From positions 62,001 through 126,000 of the forward strand of contig JAGBCL010000117.1 in assembly GCA_018110825.1 (NCBI GenBank): DNA of 64,000 nucleotides, in the 5' to 3' direction. Under the pieces are notes generated by a model, which saw nothing but the letters and a program-made list of their open reading frames with translations, had not been told where the DNA came from and did no database searches. Every line of letters begins with the position of its first letter. Position 1 is the first letter of the stretch. Positions 26,344 through 34,168 of this stretch are shown piece after piece. The DNA comes from Oscillospiraceae bacterium (lineage in GTDB: Bacteria; Bacillota; Clostridia; Oscillospirales; Ruminococcaceae). The position numbers were made by a program, and so were the translations under genes.

Positions 26344-26565
26344 ATCATCTAAAGCCTTAACGAGAAATACAGTCTTACTTTTAAATGTAATGCTACATTT
26401 TATTGAGTCTATTCTTATTACATCAAATATTGACATAATGACTGCAATTTTATTTTTCTTGTATTCAAGCACCATTTTATGCTCATCAAAATAGTATTCA
26501 TAGTCATCATTGTCAGGAATTAAGAAGCTATGATTTTTAAAGGTTACGGATTTTATGTTTGACAT
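26332..26565 (-). CDS. Small leftward protein inside the early operon, 77 aa
   Basis: Opposite to all its neighbours. It has a convincing AGGAAGTG ribosome site 5 bases before the ATG and a balanced composition with many aromatic and charged residues (NHSFLIPDNDDYEYYFDEHKMVLEYKKNKIAV), unlike an antisense shadow. It ends 12 bases inside the preceding gene. No family recognised. Early-operon transcription would produce its antisense, so it may be expressed only in the lysogen. Confidence 0.55.
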   Translation of the reverse strand: MSNIKSVTFKNHSFLIPDNDDYEYYFDEHKMVLEYKKNKIAVIMSIFDVIRIDSIKCSITFKSKTVFLVKALDDLQN

Positions 26566-26601
26566 TATATCACTTCCTAATTTATATGAAAGGATTTTAG
26601 T

Positions 26602-26847
26602 ATGGAAAATTTAGAACAAAACACTTCGGAACTGGAAGAACTCCGAGAACAGATTGACGATGTTGTGGACGATTTGGGTAAAATCATTATCGAAATCGCA
26701 GAGCACAATGAAGATTTCATCTGCACCGCCTGCCTTGATACCGCAAAGGAACTGTATCAGATATTTAAGCAGCTTGCCCGTGATGAAGACTGCGAAAGTC
26801 TTTGTGAAAAGTATTTAAACATTACGGGGAGGGATTTAGATGAATGA
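26602..26847 (+). CDS. Small acidic early protein, 81 aa
   Basis: Starts with AAAGGA at proper spacing. Acidic, helical protein (MENLEQNTSELEELREQIDDVVDDLGKII...) with three cysteines, two in DFICTACLD. Overlaps the next gene by 8 bases, so the two are probably translationally coupled. Function unknown; typical small early gene of a temperate phage. Confidence 0.7.
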   Translation: MENLEQNTSELEELREQIDDVVDDLGKIIIEIAEHNEDFICTACLDTAKELYQIFKQLARDEDCESLCEKYLNITGRDLDE

Positions 26848-27052
26848 GTATCAGAAAAAGCAGGAGTTCGTGGAGAAATACCTTGAACCTCTTGTAAAAG
26901 CGGCGGACTTTTCCGTTGAATCCGTTGTTTATACAAGTGACAACGGCGAATATGTGACAATCAGATATCGCAAAAGTAAAAATGAAATAAGGGTTTGTGT
27001 CGGCGGTGACAGCCTTGCGGCTCTTACCCGTGACGTTATGAAGAAAATCTAA
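26840..27052 (+). CDS. Small early protein, 70 aa
   Basis: Begins inside the end of the preceding gene with GGGAGG before its ATG. The protein (MNEYQKKQEFVEKYLEPLVKAADFSVESVVYTSDNGEYVTIRY...) has a helix followed by a short beta sheet. No known motif. Part of the early operon leading to the XRE regulator and transposase; function unknown. Confidence 0.7.
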   Translation: MNEYQKKQEFVEKYLEPLVKAADFSVESVVYTSDNGEYVTIRYRKSKNEIRVCVGGDSLAALTRDVMKKI

Positions 27053-27066
27053 GGAGGTTTGATATT

Positions 27067-27270
27067 ATGACACTCGGCGAAAATATCCGCAGCAAGCGGC
27101 TTGAATATGACATCGAACAGCAGGAACTTGCGACTCGCATTGGTGTTACCAAAGCGGTTATCTGTACCATTGAGAACGGTACAAGGACACCGTCAGTTGC
27201 AGTGCTTGTAGGAATTGCAGACGCACTGCACTGCTCAGTAGACGAACTGCTCGGAAGAAAAGTAAGCTAA
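27067..27270 (+). CDS. XRE-family helix-turn-helix regulator (Cro/Ner-like place)
   Basis: A 67-residue single-domain XRE DNA-binding protein: MTLGENIRSKRLEYDIEQQELATRIGVTKAVICTIENGTRTPSVAVLVGIADAL covers the five-helix fold. It consists only of the HTH domain, like Cro or the Mu Ner protein, which represses the early promoter and repressor gene in the lytic state. AAGGAGG lies close before the ATG. The function as a Cro/Ner equivalent is inferred from size and place. Confidence 0.85.
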   Translation: MTLGENIRSKRLEYDIEQQELATRIGVTKAVICTIENGTRTPSVAVLVGIADALHCSVDELLGRKVS

Positions 27271-27288
27271 ACCAAGGAGGATTTCCCT

Positions 27289-27570
27289 ATGTATAAAACA
27301 AATATGACCGCCGTACCTGCAAAGGTACACTCTGATGTATGCAACCTGCTCCAGCGTGATGACCGTGAGCTCATCCACATCGCTTATGAATCTATGCTTC
27401 AGGGCGATGATGCAACCTTCATACTGATTGCCCGCGAGGAAGAACCAGTGAATGAAATGTGCTACTCTGTTCACAGCTACAATTCCGATGAAAACAAGCT
27501 GTTCAGAGGTACATACAGTCTCACATATCCAGAAACACTTGTCGTTATGGGCAATGTTCTCAAAGAATAG
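27289..27570 (+). CDS. Hypothetical early phage protein, 93 aa
   Basis: AAGGAGG before the ATG. Soluble protein (MYKTNMTAVPAKVHSDVCNLLQRDDRELIHIAYESMLQGDD...) with a helical N-terminal half and a beta-rich C-terminal half ending LTYPETLVVMGNVLKE. No motif recognised. It is followed by an 84-base gap with a hairpin ACGGAAC / GTTCCGT around 27,577-27,595 and further GC-rich pairing, before the next small gene. Confidence 0.65.
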   Translation: MYKTNMTAVPAKVHSDVCNLLQRDDRELIHIAYESMLQGDDATFILIAREEEPVNEMCYSVHSYNSDENKLFRGTYSLTYPETLVVMGNVLKE

Positions 27571-27654
27571 CCGAAACGGAACATTTTTGTTCCGTCTGTC
27601 GGGGACGGTCTCCCGGCACTGATGATGGCAGACCACAAAGGACGGTGAACACCA

Positions 27655-27864
27655 TTGACGATGATGCAATTCAAGGCTCGTATGCTGACTTACGCTCTGG
27701 GAGCAGGTAAGGCATTGTGTGAAATATCTCAATCTGCCGAGGAAAATGGCATAAAATTAGAGCCTGAACAGGTCAGGAAGAATGTAGCGACCATTCTTGT
27801 TATCCTGACCGAAACCGAAGACTTCTTGAAAGAATTCGACACAAACAATTGTTCTGACTCTTGA
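27655..27864 (+). CDS. Small helical early protein, 69 aa
   Basis: Start uncertain: TTG 27655 or ATG 27661/27664, all close to AAAGGACGGTGA. Helical protein (MQFKARMLTYALGAGKALCEISQSAEENGIKLEPEQVRKNVATILVILTETEDFLKEF). No family recognised. It directly precedes the transposase gene and may be a cofactor or regulator of transposition by position only. Confidence 0.6.
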   Translation: MTMMQFKARMLTYALGAGKALCEISQSAEENGIKLEPEQVRKNVATILVILTETEDFLKEFDTNNCSDS

Positions 27865-27932
27865 TTAATAGTATATCAGAGGTGGAGCGAAAATGCAAGC
27901 CTTTTTTCAAAATTTCCCGGGGAGGTGTGGAA

Positions 27933-29927
27933 ATGGAGTATTTAACCGTCAAAGAAGTAGCGGAACTTAAAGGATGTACTACAAGATACATAAAAAGAAT
28001 AGCCCAGCAAGGCAAAATTGAAGCTGTTCAGGAGCTGAACCCTGATAACAACTGTATGCAGTACAAAATTCCCGTTTCTGCACTTCCTGAGAATTTACAG
28101 GCAAAGTATTACGGCAAGGTAAAAGCTGAAGCGCAGCTCTGCTTGCCACAGATTAAACACACTAAAACCGTTATCAAGAAGGAATTCGGAGAGTTCAGCG
28201 CTGATGAGCGTGAGCAGATTACCTTCTGGACGGATTTAATCCGTGAATGGCGTATCCGCAGAAAGGAATATGACAGTATTGCAGAGGGCGATATGTGTTT
28301 TGTTGCTGAAACCAAGCGTTTGCGGCGTGCATATCTTGCAGAGCATAACATTACCCTAAGCAGGGACATTCTTTACCGCAAATATAAAGCGTATAAGGAA
28401 AATGACCTGCAGGGGCTTGTGGATGGACGAGGCGGTTGGAACAAAGGCAAAACCGCTATACCGCAGAATGTCATTGAATGTTTCACAAGCTTATATCTCG
28501 GAGAGGAGCAGCTTCCTGTTGCGGACTGCTACCGCCTGACCTGCAACTGGGTAAATGAATATTGTCCCGAATACTTCCCGTTCATTGCTTCGGAAAGGAC
28601 ATTCCGCAGACAGGCAGATAAAATTCCGTCTTCTGTGGTTAAGCTGTTTCGCTACGGCGAAAAGGCTTGCATAGACGATTGTCTGCCGTACATTGAAAGG
28701 CTTTACGATGACATTGAAGCAAACGACGTCTGGGTTGCGGACAACCACACACTTGACTTCATTACCCGTACTGATGACGGAGAAAAGAATCATCGTCTGT
28801 ATGTTACAGGTATTCTTGATGCCAAGAGCAGCGTGTTGGTCGGCTGGAACATCACCGAAACACCAAATTCACATTCTACAGTAATGGCTCTCCGTCACGC
28901 TATTCAGCGATGCGGCGTTCCGAAGATATTGTATGTGGACAACGGTCGAGAATTCTTGACGTGGGATATCGGTGGCAAGGGACACAGAACCCGTAAGAAA
29001 CAAGCTGACGTGGAACGTCCGCCGACCATCCTTGACCTGCTCGGCATTGAAATGAGAAACGCTATCCCGAAAAACGGTCGTGCAAAGCCTATTGAAAGAA
29101 TGTTTTTAACGCTGAAAAATACCATTTCAAGGTGTGTTGAAACATTTACTGGCGGTAACATTATTGAACGTCCAGAAAGTTTAAAGTATCAGCTGAAGCA
29201 CGGCATAGTTCCTTATGACTGGCAAATCAGAGAACAGCTTGACATACTTTTTGACGGTCAGTACAACGCTGCTCCTTATGGTGGAAGCGAAAAGCAGTTC
29301 CAAGGAATGAGCAGGTCTGAAGCTTGGTGCAAATCAATACAGCGCAGAACGCTTAAAATGTGTGATGAAAGCACATTGAACCTGTTGCTTATGAGACACA
29401 CAGGATTTCAGAAGGTCAAGGAAAACGGCGTATACATTACCATTTCAGGCGAAAAGCTTTGGTACAACAGCGGTGAAACCGACAGCTGGCGTTGGGTTGG
29501 CAAGGAAGTTTATGTGCGCTATGACCCTGCGGAGCTTGAGTATGTACGAATTTATGATAAGGAAGATACATACATCGGCTCATGGCAGATGGATTTGAGC
29601 ATTTTTGTAGATTATATTACATCCAACAAGGACGATATTGCCGCACGTCAGAGACTTATTGCCCGTCAGCTCAGGTCTATCAAGGAATGTGGTGCTGAAC
29701 TTACAGGCGGTATGAAGATTGACGCTCTGGCTTTGGCAGTAACCGAAGCACAGAAGCATCTTGACCAGGTTAAATTTGCCGCACCGAAAAATATTGAACC
29801 TGTTGTTTCCCGTGATGAGCCGCTTGAGGTTCGCAAGGCATCAGGTGATGATGTCATAATTGACCTTGAAGCTATGGCGAGAAATGCTATGAAGAATAAA
29901 ATTACATTTGATTTCGAGGAGGATTGA
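27933..29927 (+). CDS. muA: Mu-type DDE transposase (MuA homologue)
   Basis: Catalyses strand transfer for prophage integration and replicative transposition. The N-terminal ~60 residues form a winged-helix/MerR-like DNA-binding domain (YLTVKEVAELKGCTTRYIKRIAQQGKIEA). The DDE core carries D270 (VWVADNHTLDF), D336 (ILYVDNGREFL) and E388 (GRAKPIERMF), close to D269/D336/E392 of phage Mu MuA. The C-terminal part is the Mu transposase C domain and a helical end likely to contact the MuB-like ATPase. Start at 27933 because GGGGAGGTG lies just before; an in-frame TTG at 27861 has none. 664 aa, full length. Its stop precedes the muB start by two bases. Confidence 0.95.
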   Translation: MEYLTVKEVAELKGCTTRYIKRIAQQGKIEAVQELNPDNNCMQYKIPVSALPENLQAKYYGKVKAEAQLCLPQIKHTKTVIKKEFGEFSADEREQITFWTDLIREWRIRRKEYDSIAEGDMCFVAETKRLRRAYLAEHNITLSRDILYRKYKAYKENDLQGLVDGRGGWNKGKTAIPQNVIECFTSLYLGEEQLPVADCYRLTCNWVNEYCPEYFPFIASERTFRRQADKIPSSVVKLFRYGEKACIDDCLPYIERLYDDIEANDVWVADNHTLDFITRTDDGEKNHRLYVTGILDAKSSVLVGWNITETPNSHSTVMALRHAIQRCGVPKILYVDNGREFLTWDIGGKGHRTRKKQADVERPPTILDLLGIEMRNAIPKNGRAKPIERMFLTLKNTISRCVETFTGGNIIERPESLKYQLKHGIVPYDWQIREQLDILFDGQYNAAPYGGSEKQFQGMSRSEAWCKSIQRRTLKMCDESTLNLLLMRHTGFQKVKENGVYITISGEKLWYNSGETDSWRWVGKEVYVRYDPAELEYVRIYDKEDTYIGSWQMDLSIFVDYITSNKDDIAARQRLIARQLRSIKECGAELTGGMKIDALALAVTEAQKHLDQVKFAAPKNIEPVVSRDEPLEVRKASGDDVIIDLEAMARNAMKNKITFDFEED

Positions 29928-29929
29928 TT

Positions 29930-30898
29930 ATGTACAATGAAGAACAGCAGAAGGTAATTGAACGATTGAACGAATTTATCGTTACGCAGCCTTCTCAGAA
30001 TGCCGCTGCAGAGGTTCTCGGCATATCGGCAGCTATCCTTACACAGCTTCGTCAGGGTACCTACAAAGGCGACACCAAGAAGTATCTTACCAAGCTTGCA
30101 AACTACTTCCAGCTTAAAGCGGATTTCGATGGTACATACCGTGAAATTGCATACGCTGAAACCTCAATTTCCAAAAAGGTATACGATACAATCAGAATTT
30201 GTCACGTTAAGGGCGGACTTGCCATTTTCGCAGGTGATGCAGGTATCGGCAAGACAAAGGCGGCACAGAAATATGTTGCTGACAATCCCGACAACGCTAT
30301 TTACTTAACCTTAAATCCTTGTTTAACGAGTATTAAAAGCACCTTAAAATTGCTTGCAAATGCTCTTAATGCACCAACAGCCTCCACATTGGATGATATG
30401 TGGGTAAATATTATCGGTAAGCTTTCTGACGGAATGGTGCTTATTTTCGATGAAGCACAGCATCTTCCGATAAAGACCATTGAAACGCTGCGTTCGTTCT
30501 CGGACTACTTCCGTGACCGCAATCAGACCCTCGGTATTATGTTTATCGGCAACAATGAAACAGTTCGCCGCCTTGGAAGTAACAAAAAGGCGGATTTTGC
30601 ACAGATAAGCAACCGCACGAAGCAGACCCGACTTTGCACTACCAAGAATATAAAACGTGAAGATATTATGCTGTTATTCCCTATCCTTGCACAGAACAAG
30701 ATGAATGCAGAAATTGATTTTCTGTGGAAGATAGCACAGACACAACAGGCTCTTCGTGGTGCTGTAAATCTGTTTTCCAATGCTTATGATAATGAACGCT
30801 ATGACCTGCAGGGGCTTGTAGCAATGGCAAAGCACATGGAACTTGACCTTACCGGGCTTGATATAAAATCCCTCAAGAGTAAGGAGGCAGCCGCATGA
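29930..30898 (+). CDS. muB: MuB-like AAA+ ATPase, target selection
   Basis: ATP-dependent DNA-binding partner of the transposase that delivers target DNA. An N-terminal helix-turn-helix (NAAAEVLGISAAILTQLRQGTYKGD) is followed by the AAA+ core: Walker A GDAGIGKT at residues 102-109, Walker B LIFDEAQHLP near 171, sensor 1 GIMFIGNNE. The C-terminal helical domain resembles MuB. GAGGAGGA lies 7 bases before ATG 29930. 322 aa. Coupled to the transposase gene and overlapping the next small gene by four bases. Confidence 0.93.
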   Translation: MYNEEQQKVIERLNEFIVTQPSQNAAAEVLGISAAILTQLRQGTYKGDTKKYLTKLANYFQLKADFDGTYREIAYAETSISKKVYDTIRICHVKGGLAIFAGDAGIGKTKAAQKYVADNPDNAIYLTLNPCLTSIKSTLKLLANALNAPTASTLDDMWVNIIGKLSDGMVLIFDEAQHLPIKTIETLRSFSDYFRDRNQTLGIMFIGNNETVRRLGSNKKADFAQISNRTKQTRLCTTKNIKREDIMLLFPILAQNKMNAEIDFLWKIAQTQQALRGAVNLFSNAYDNERYDLQGLVAMAKHMELDLTGLDIKSLKSKEAAA

Positions 30899-31059
30899 AG
30901 CACGCAAAGAAGCCTACAAGAAAGCAGAAAGAGGAGCTTACCCGTTTAAGGCTTGACCCTTTGGAATGGCTGGTGTGTTGTGAAACGGAGCATACCATTA
31001 CCATTTACAACAGATACACAGGAAAAACCTTTACCAAAGTGAAAAAGGAGCGGAAATGA
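30895..31059 (+). CDS. Small DUF6906-like phage protein, 54 aa
   Basis: Overlaps the muB stop as ATGA. Sequence pattern KPTRKQKEEL..LRLDPLEWLVCCET....IYNRYTGKTF matches small conserved proteins of Firmicutes prophages: a basic start, then L.p..WLv and a YxxTGK-type end (DUF6906-like). Function unknown. Very short, so easily missed. Confidence 0.65.
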   Translation: MKHAKKPTRKQKEELTRLRLDPLEWLVCCETEHTITIYNRYTGKTFTKVKKERK

Positions 31060-31060
31060 T

Positions 31061-31246
31061 ATGAAAAAGTACACTGTTAATCTGAAAATTGAAACAAGCT
31101 CCGGCATTGTGAATGATATTTACACTGTCAGAGCTTCCAATCCCAAAACTGCAGAAAACGTCGCCGCAACTCAGGCAATGGACAGCTTCGGACGTGACAA
31201 TGTTATTGAAATTACTGTTCGGGAGGTTTTGCCTTATGCTGGATAA
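31061..31246 (+). CDS. Hypothetical phage protein, 61 aa
   Basis: AAAGGAG before the ATG, one base after the preceding stop. Short beta-alpha protein (MKKYTVNLKIETSSGIVNDIYTVRASNPKTAENVAATQAMDSFG...). Overlaps the next gene by 11 bases. Looks like a conserved small early protein; no function assignable. Confidence 0.65.
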   Translation: MKKYTVNLKIETSSGIVNDIYTVRASNPKTAENVAATQAMDSFGRDNVIEITVREVLPYAG

Positions 31247-31514
31247 GATTGTACGTAGTATCATTTTGATGCTGTTAGGGGCAATGATATACGGCTTCGC
31301 CGGAGCTGCTCTTGAAGCTTACGGAAGCCGCTTGGCAGGAAATATCGGTGGTGAAATATTCGTTATTCCTATGATTTTAGGCTTTATATGGCTTGGATGG
31401 ACGCACGGAAAAGATGTAACAACCCGAAGGCTGACGAAAAAGTATGCAAGAATTTGCGGTGAAGCGTGGGACAGAGGTTACGATGCGGCAGTAAAACACA
31501 ATGATAATGATTAA
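31236..31514 (+). CDS. Small membrane protein of the prophage, 92 aa
   Basis: Starts inside the end of the previous gene with GGGAGG upstream. Two membrane segments: IILMLLGAMIYGFAGAALEAYGS near the N-terminus and IFVIPMILGFIWLGWTH in the middle, then a charged cytoplasmic tail (TTRRLTKKYARICGEAWDRGYD). Could alter the host membrane, for example in superinfection exclusion, but that is speculation. An earlier in-frame start would lack a ribosome site. Confidence 0.7.
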   Translation: MLDKIVRSIILMLLGAMIYGFAGAALEAYGSRLAGNIGGEIFVIPMILGFIWLGWTHGKDVTTRRLTKKYARICGEAWDRGYDAAVKHNDND

Positions 31515-31600
31515 CGGGGAGCTTTCCCCGTCTTAATGCGGCTCGGCATATGCCGAACGGTGACAAGCCCGTAAGAACGCAGAGTCGGACGAAGAATAAT
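31514..31600 (+). other. GC-rich structured non-coding stretch
   Basis: Between two genes: hairpin ACGGGGA-GCTT-TCCCCGT (31514-31531), palindrome TCGGCATATGCCGA (31544-31557), and pairing ACGG/CCGT after it, ending before AGGAGG of the next gene. More GC-rich than its surroundings. May be a processed leader, attenuator or small RNA. Confidence 0.45.
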
Positions 31601-31621
31601 CACACAGGAGGTATATATTTT

Positions 31622-31879
31622 ATGGCATTAGTTAAGTACAAAAAGCTTACCAAATCCAGAGGCGTAACGGTTCCAAAGGATTTGGCGGCAAATGTCGGTC
31701 TGATTGGCGGCACGGCTGTTGACCTTGTGGAATGTGATGAGGGCATCCTGCTCCGTAAGCACGTCCCCAGCTGTGTATTCTGCGGCTCAATTGAGTCGGT
31801 GGATACAGTCAAGGGCAAGGAAGTCTGTGCAAAGTGTGCAGGCGAAATGCGAAAGGAGATAAATGAGAAATATGCTTAA
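31622..31879 (+). CDS. AbrB-like DNA-binding protein with zinc ribbon
   Basis: Residues ~1-45 match a SpoVT/AbrB swapped-hairpin domain (ALVKYKKLTKSRGVTVPKDLAANVGLIGGTAVDLVECDEGILLRKH). The C-terminal part carries CVFCGSIESVDTVKGKEVCAKC, a four-cysteine zinc ribbon. Likely a regulator of phage genes or an addiction-type antitoxin, though no toxin partner lies beside it. AGGAGG at 31606. An in-frame ATG at 31550 lies in the structured region and lacks a ribosome site. 85 aa. Confidence 0.75.
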   Translation: MALVKYKKLTKSRGVTVPKDLAANVGLIGGTAVDLVECDEGILLRKHVPSCVFCGSIESVDTVKGKEVCAKCAGEMRKEINEKYA

Positions 31880-32522
31880 GCCTGAAGAAATTGCTGTCAA
31901 GGTAGACCGAATGGCGGTAATAAAAAAGCAGATGGCAGCTCTTAGGTCGGAATCAGAAACTATTGAAGCGGAGCTGCTCAAGCAATTTGAAGCTGATGTT
32001 GAGAATACCAAGTATCGCACGGTGAAGTATTCAGGCGAAACGGCAAATGTAAATGCTACATATGCTGATACTGTAAAGCTGATTTATCCTTCCGTGCTGA
32101 AAACTATTTTCGGTATGGCGTACAGCGACCTTGTTACAGAGGAAATAAAGTATACGCTTTCCTCCAATGCCAAGAGGCTTCTGGCGGCACTGTACAAAAA
32201 GGAGTATATGCGTGAGATGACTGTTGAACGCTGTCTTAGTCAGATTGCTCCTGATGATAAGACCCTCAAGGTTATGCTCAAGAAGGTCAAGGGTAAAAGC
32301 TTTGAGGGCGACAAGAAAAATCTTGTCAAAATTGCAAAGGTGAACGAAGATGTTGCTTCCGATTACGCATACATTATTGCAGAGGTAGCAGCGTGGGAGG
32401 ACTTCAAGAAGCTTCTTTCCGTAAGCGGTGAGGTTACCGATGAACGTATTGCCAAGGTTCTGGAATACATCAATTCCGCAATCACGGTTGAGGAAACCCC
32501 CAAGATTACAATTACTGAATAA
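31863..32522 (+). CDS. Hypothetical phage protein, 219 aa
   Basis: Overlaps the previous gene by 17 bases, AAAGGAG upstream. N-terminal coiled coil (VDRMAVIKKQMAALRSESETIEAELLKQFEADVEN), then a mixed domain (KYRTVKYSGETANVNATYADTVKLIYPSVLKTIFG...) and a helical C-terminus. Placement after muB is where Mu carries Gam, the DNA-end-binding protein, and the coiled-coil start is similar in spirit, but I see no convincing Gam signature. Function open. A hairpin GGCAGGA-TTTT-TCCTGCC follows at about 32,531. Confidence 0.65.
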   Translation: MRNMLKPEEIAVKVDRMAVIKKQMAALRSESETIEAELLKQFEADVENTKYRTVKYSGETANVNATYADTVKLIYPSVLKTIFGMAYSDLVTEEIKYTLSSNAKRLLAALYKKEYMREMTVERCLSQIAPDDKTLKVMLKKVKGKSFEGDKKNLVKIAKVNEDVASDYAYIIAEVAAWEDFKKLLSVSGEVTDERIAKVLEYINSAITVEETPKITITE

Positions 32523-32529
32523 ACAACAA

Positions 32530-32548
32530 GGCAGGATTTTTCCTGCCT
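32530..32548 (+). terminator. Weak stem-loop after the 219-aa gene
   Basis: AGGCAGGA and TCCTGCCT pair around TTT, followed by TACTTG. The T tract is poor, so partial termination or mRNA processing is possible. Confidence 0.5.
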
Positions 32549-32572
32549 TACTTGTAGGAGGTGAAAACGAAA

Positions 32573-32827
32573 ATGATAAAGTTTTCAGATTATCCGCATA
32601 TCAAGGTATCGCTTACCTTCTATTTTGAAGTAAAAAACGCTGAAATTTATGGCGGTGAAGGCTCAATCGGATATTGCAGTCAGAGTATGGATGTAGGTAA
32701 TATTGATGGCATTTCAGATAAACATATTTCAGATTTTGCAGAAGGAATGGCAAATTTTATGGGAGTAAGTATTGATGATGTGCGTTTTATTACCGAAGCA
32801 GAATATGAAGAAAACACAGAGGATTGA
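32573..32827 (+). CDS. Hypothetical phage protein, 84 aa
   Basis: AGGAGG lies at 32556-32561 and ATG 32573 is the best start; a GTG at 32561 overlaps the ribosome site. Acidic protein with a glycine-rich middle (GGEGSIGYCSQSMDVGNIDGISDKHISDFAEGMANFMGV). Its stop overlaps the next ATG. Function unknown. Confidence 0.65.
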   Translation: MIKFSDYPHIKVSLTFYFEVKNAEIYGGEGSIGYCSQSMDVGNIDGISDKHISDFAEGMANFMGVSIDDVRFITEAEYEENTED

Positions 32828-33333
32828 TGCCTATGGATATGCATGAATTTGTGCAGGGATGTAAAAATTGTGACCCGAGAATAGAGCCTGACCGTGCCGA
32901 TGAGCTGCTCAAGGCTGCCGCCGAACTGGGAGAAGCTATCCTGAAACAGAGGGAACGTAAGGCTAAAGAGCCTGCAATACCCTATCAGCAGATTGTAGAT
33001 GATTACAATTCTATCTGTGGCACGAAGCTTCCGAGGGTAACAAAGCTTACTGACAAGCGCAAACGGGCTATAAAGACGTGCATTGGACAGGGCTTTACAA
33101 TTGAAGAACTGACCGATGCTTTCAGAACGGCAGTATCCACACCGTTCCTGACAGGTAAAAATGAGCGGAGCTGGACGGCAAATTTTGATTTTATAATTAA
33201 GCCTGACAACCTACAAAAGATATGTGAGGGTGCTTACGGTGCACCTGCACAGCCACAGAAAAGTCATTCATATGACCTTGACTTGCTTGTGGCTCACGCT
33301 ATAAACAACACACCTAAAATAAAGGAGGGATGA
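32827..33333 (+). CDS. Phage conserved protein with replication-accessory-like domain
   Basis: 168 aa. The middle (PYQQIVDDYNSICGTKLPRVTKLTDKRKRAIKTCIGQGFTIEELTDAFRTAVSTPFLTGKNERSWTANFDFIIKPDNLQKICEGAY) matches a domain frequent at the ends of phage replication initiators and DnaD-like proteins: a helical block with S.FL.G......W.A.FD.....N..KI.EG.Y. Here it stands alone, so it may recruit replication proteins during replicative transposition (inference). Overlaps the previous stop; AGAGGA precedes the ATG. Confidence 0.7.
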   Translation: MPMDMHEFVQGCKNCDPRIEPDRADELLKAAAELGEAILKQRERKAKEPAIPYQQIVDDYNSICGTKLPRVTKLTDKRKRAIKTCIGQGFTIEELTDAFRTAVSTPFLTGKNERSWTANFDFIIKPDNLQKICEGAYGAPAQPQKSHSYDLDLLVAHAINNTPKIKEG

Positions 33334-33337
33334 TTTT

Positions 33338-33835
33338 ATGACAGCACAGCAAAGAAAGGTTGTTTTCGGTCTTTCAAAGGGATTGAACATTGACAAGGAT
33401 AATCTTCATATGCTTGTCAGTGGTCTGACAGGGTGTGAGTCGCTTACGGAGCTGACCGATGAGCAGGCGGATATTGTTATCCGGGAGCTCCGCAGCCGTA
33501 TGCGTTACAGTACCAATACCAAGCCTGTTGCCCCTCGTCCAAAGGAAAAGCCTGCAGCTGTAGCAGGAATGATGACCTCAGAACAGCAGAAGCTTGCTTG
33601 GCGGTTGATGTACCGCCTGCAGGAACTTGATGTTAAGTCAAAGCTACACGAAAACGGACAGCCTTACACAGTTGGAGAACGTATGGCAGGTGCTATTCAG
33701 ACCATTCTTGGAACAACTGCTATTCCCGGAAAGGATATTTTCAAATGGGTGTCCTTTGAGGACGGTACGAAGCTTATCGAAAGTCTGAAGCGTTACGTTC
33801 GTTCTGCAGAGCGCAAGGCTGAAAAGGGGGCTTAA
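33338..33835 (+). CDS. gemA: GemA/gp16-like phage regulatory protein
   Basis: Matches the Mu gp16/GemA family (DUF1018): an N-terminal QRKVVFGLSKGLNIDKDNLHMLVSGLTGCESLTELTDEQADIVIRELR and later MTSEQQKLAWRLMYRLQELD, both typical. In Mu, GemA modulates host gene expression and DNA topology early in infection. AGGAGG lies 11 bases before the ATG. 165 aa, family length. Its presence with MuA, MuB and Mor confirms the Mu-type early module. Confidence 0.85.
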   Translation: MTAQQRKVVFGLSKGLNIDKDNLHMLVSGLTGCESLTELTDEQADIVIRELRSRMRYSTNTKPVAPRPKEKPAAVAGMMTSEQQKLAWRLMYRLQELDVKSKLHENGQPYTVGERMAGAIQTILGTTAIPGKDIFKWVSFEDGTKLIESLKRYVRSAERKAEKGA

Positions 33836-33837
33836 AT

Positions 33838-34164
33838 ATGATTTTAACAGCACCGATGGCTCGGCGGATTGTGGGTGAAGCGGTTACCAAAAAAGTCCTT
33901 ATACTTACAGTTACCGAAAGAGAACAGCGTGACCTTAAGCACACTCTGACTGACCATATCAAAGAAATGAGGATATGGGAGCTGGTATCACGGCAGACTT
34001 ACCGTTATCACATCCACATCAGTGGTATGGAATCTATTTGCATAATGGATTACGCAACGTGGACAAAGGAAAGTCAGAATTGTTTTTATGGTACGGTTTT
34101 TGTTACCAGCAAGCATTTGCTTGACCTTCCGAACGTAAGTGGTGAGCCGATTTTATTGGGGTAA
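33838..34164 (+). CDS. Hypothetical phage protein, 108 aa
   Basis: Two bases after gemA. Basic, beta-alpha protein (MILTAPMARRIVGEAVTKKVLILTVTEREQRDLKHTLTDHIKEMRIWELVSRQTYRYHIHISGMESICIMDYATWTK) resembling small phage DNA-processing accessory proteins only in general character. No motif. Function unknown. Confidence 0.65.
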   Translation: MILTAPMARRIVGEAVTKKVLILTVTEREQRDLKHTLTDHIKEMRIWELVSRQTYRYHIHISGMESICIMDYATWTKESQNCFYGTVFVTSKHLLDLPNVSGEPILLG

Positions 34165-34168
34165 GCCT

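Noticed and set aside
31863-32522. Mu Gam-like DNA-end-binding protein
   Set aside because: Position and N-terminal coiled coil are suggestive, but the characteristic Gam sequence pattern is not visible; left as hypothetical.
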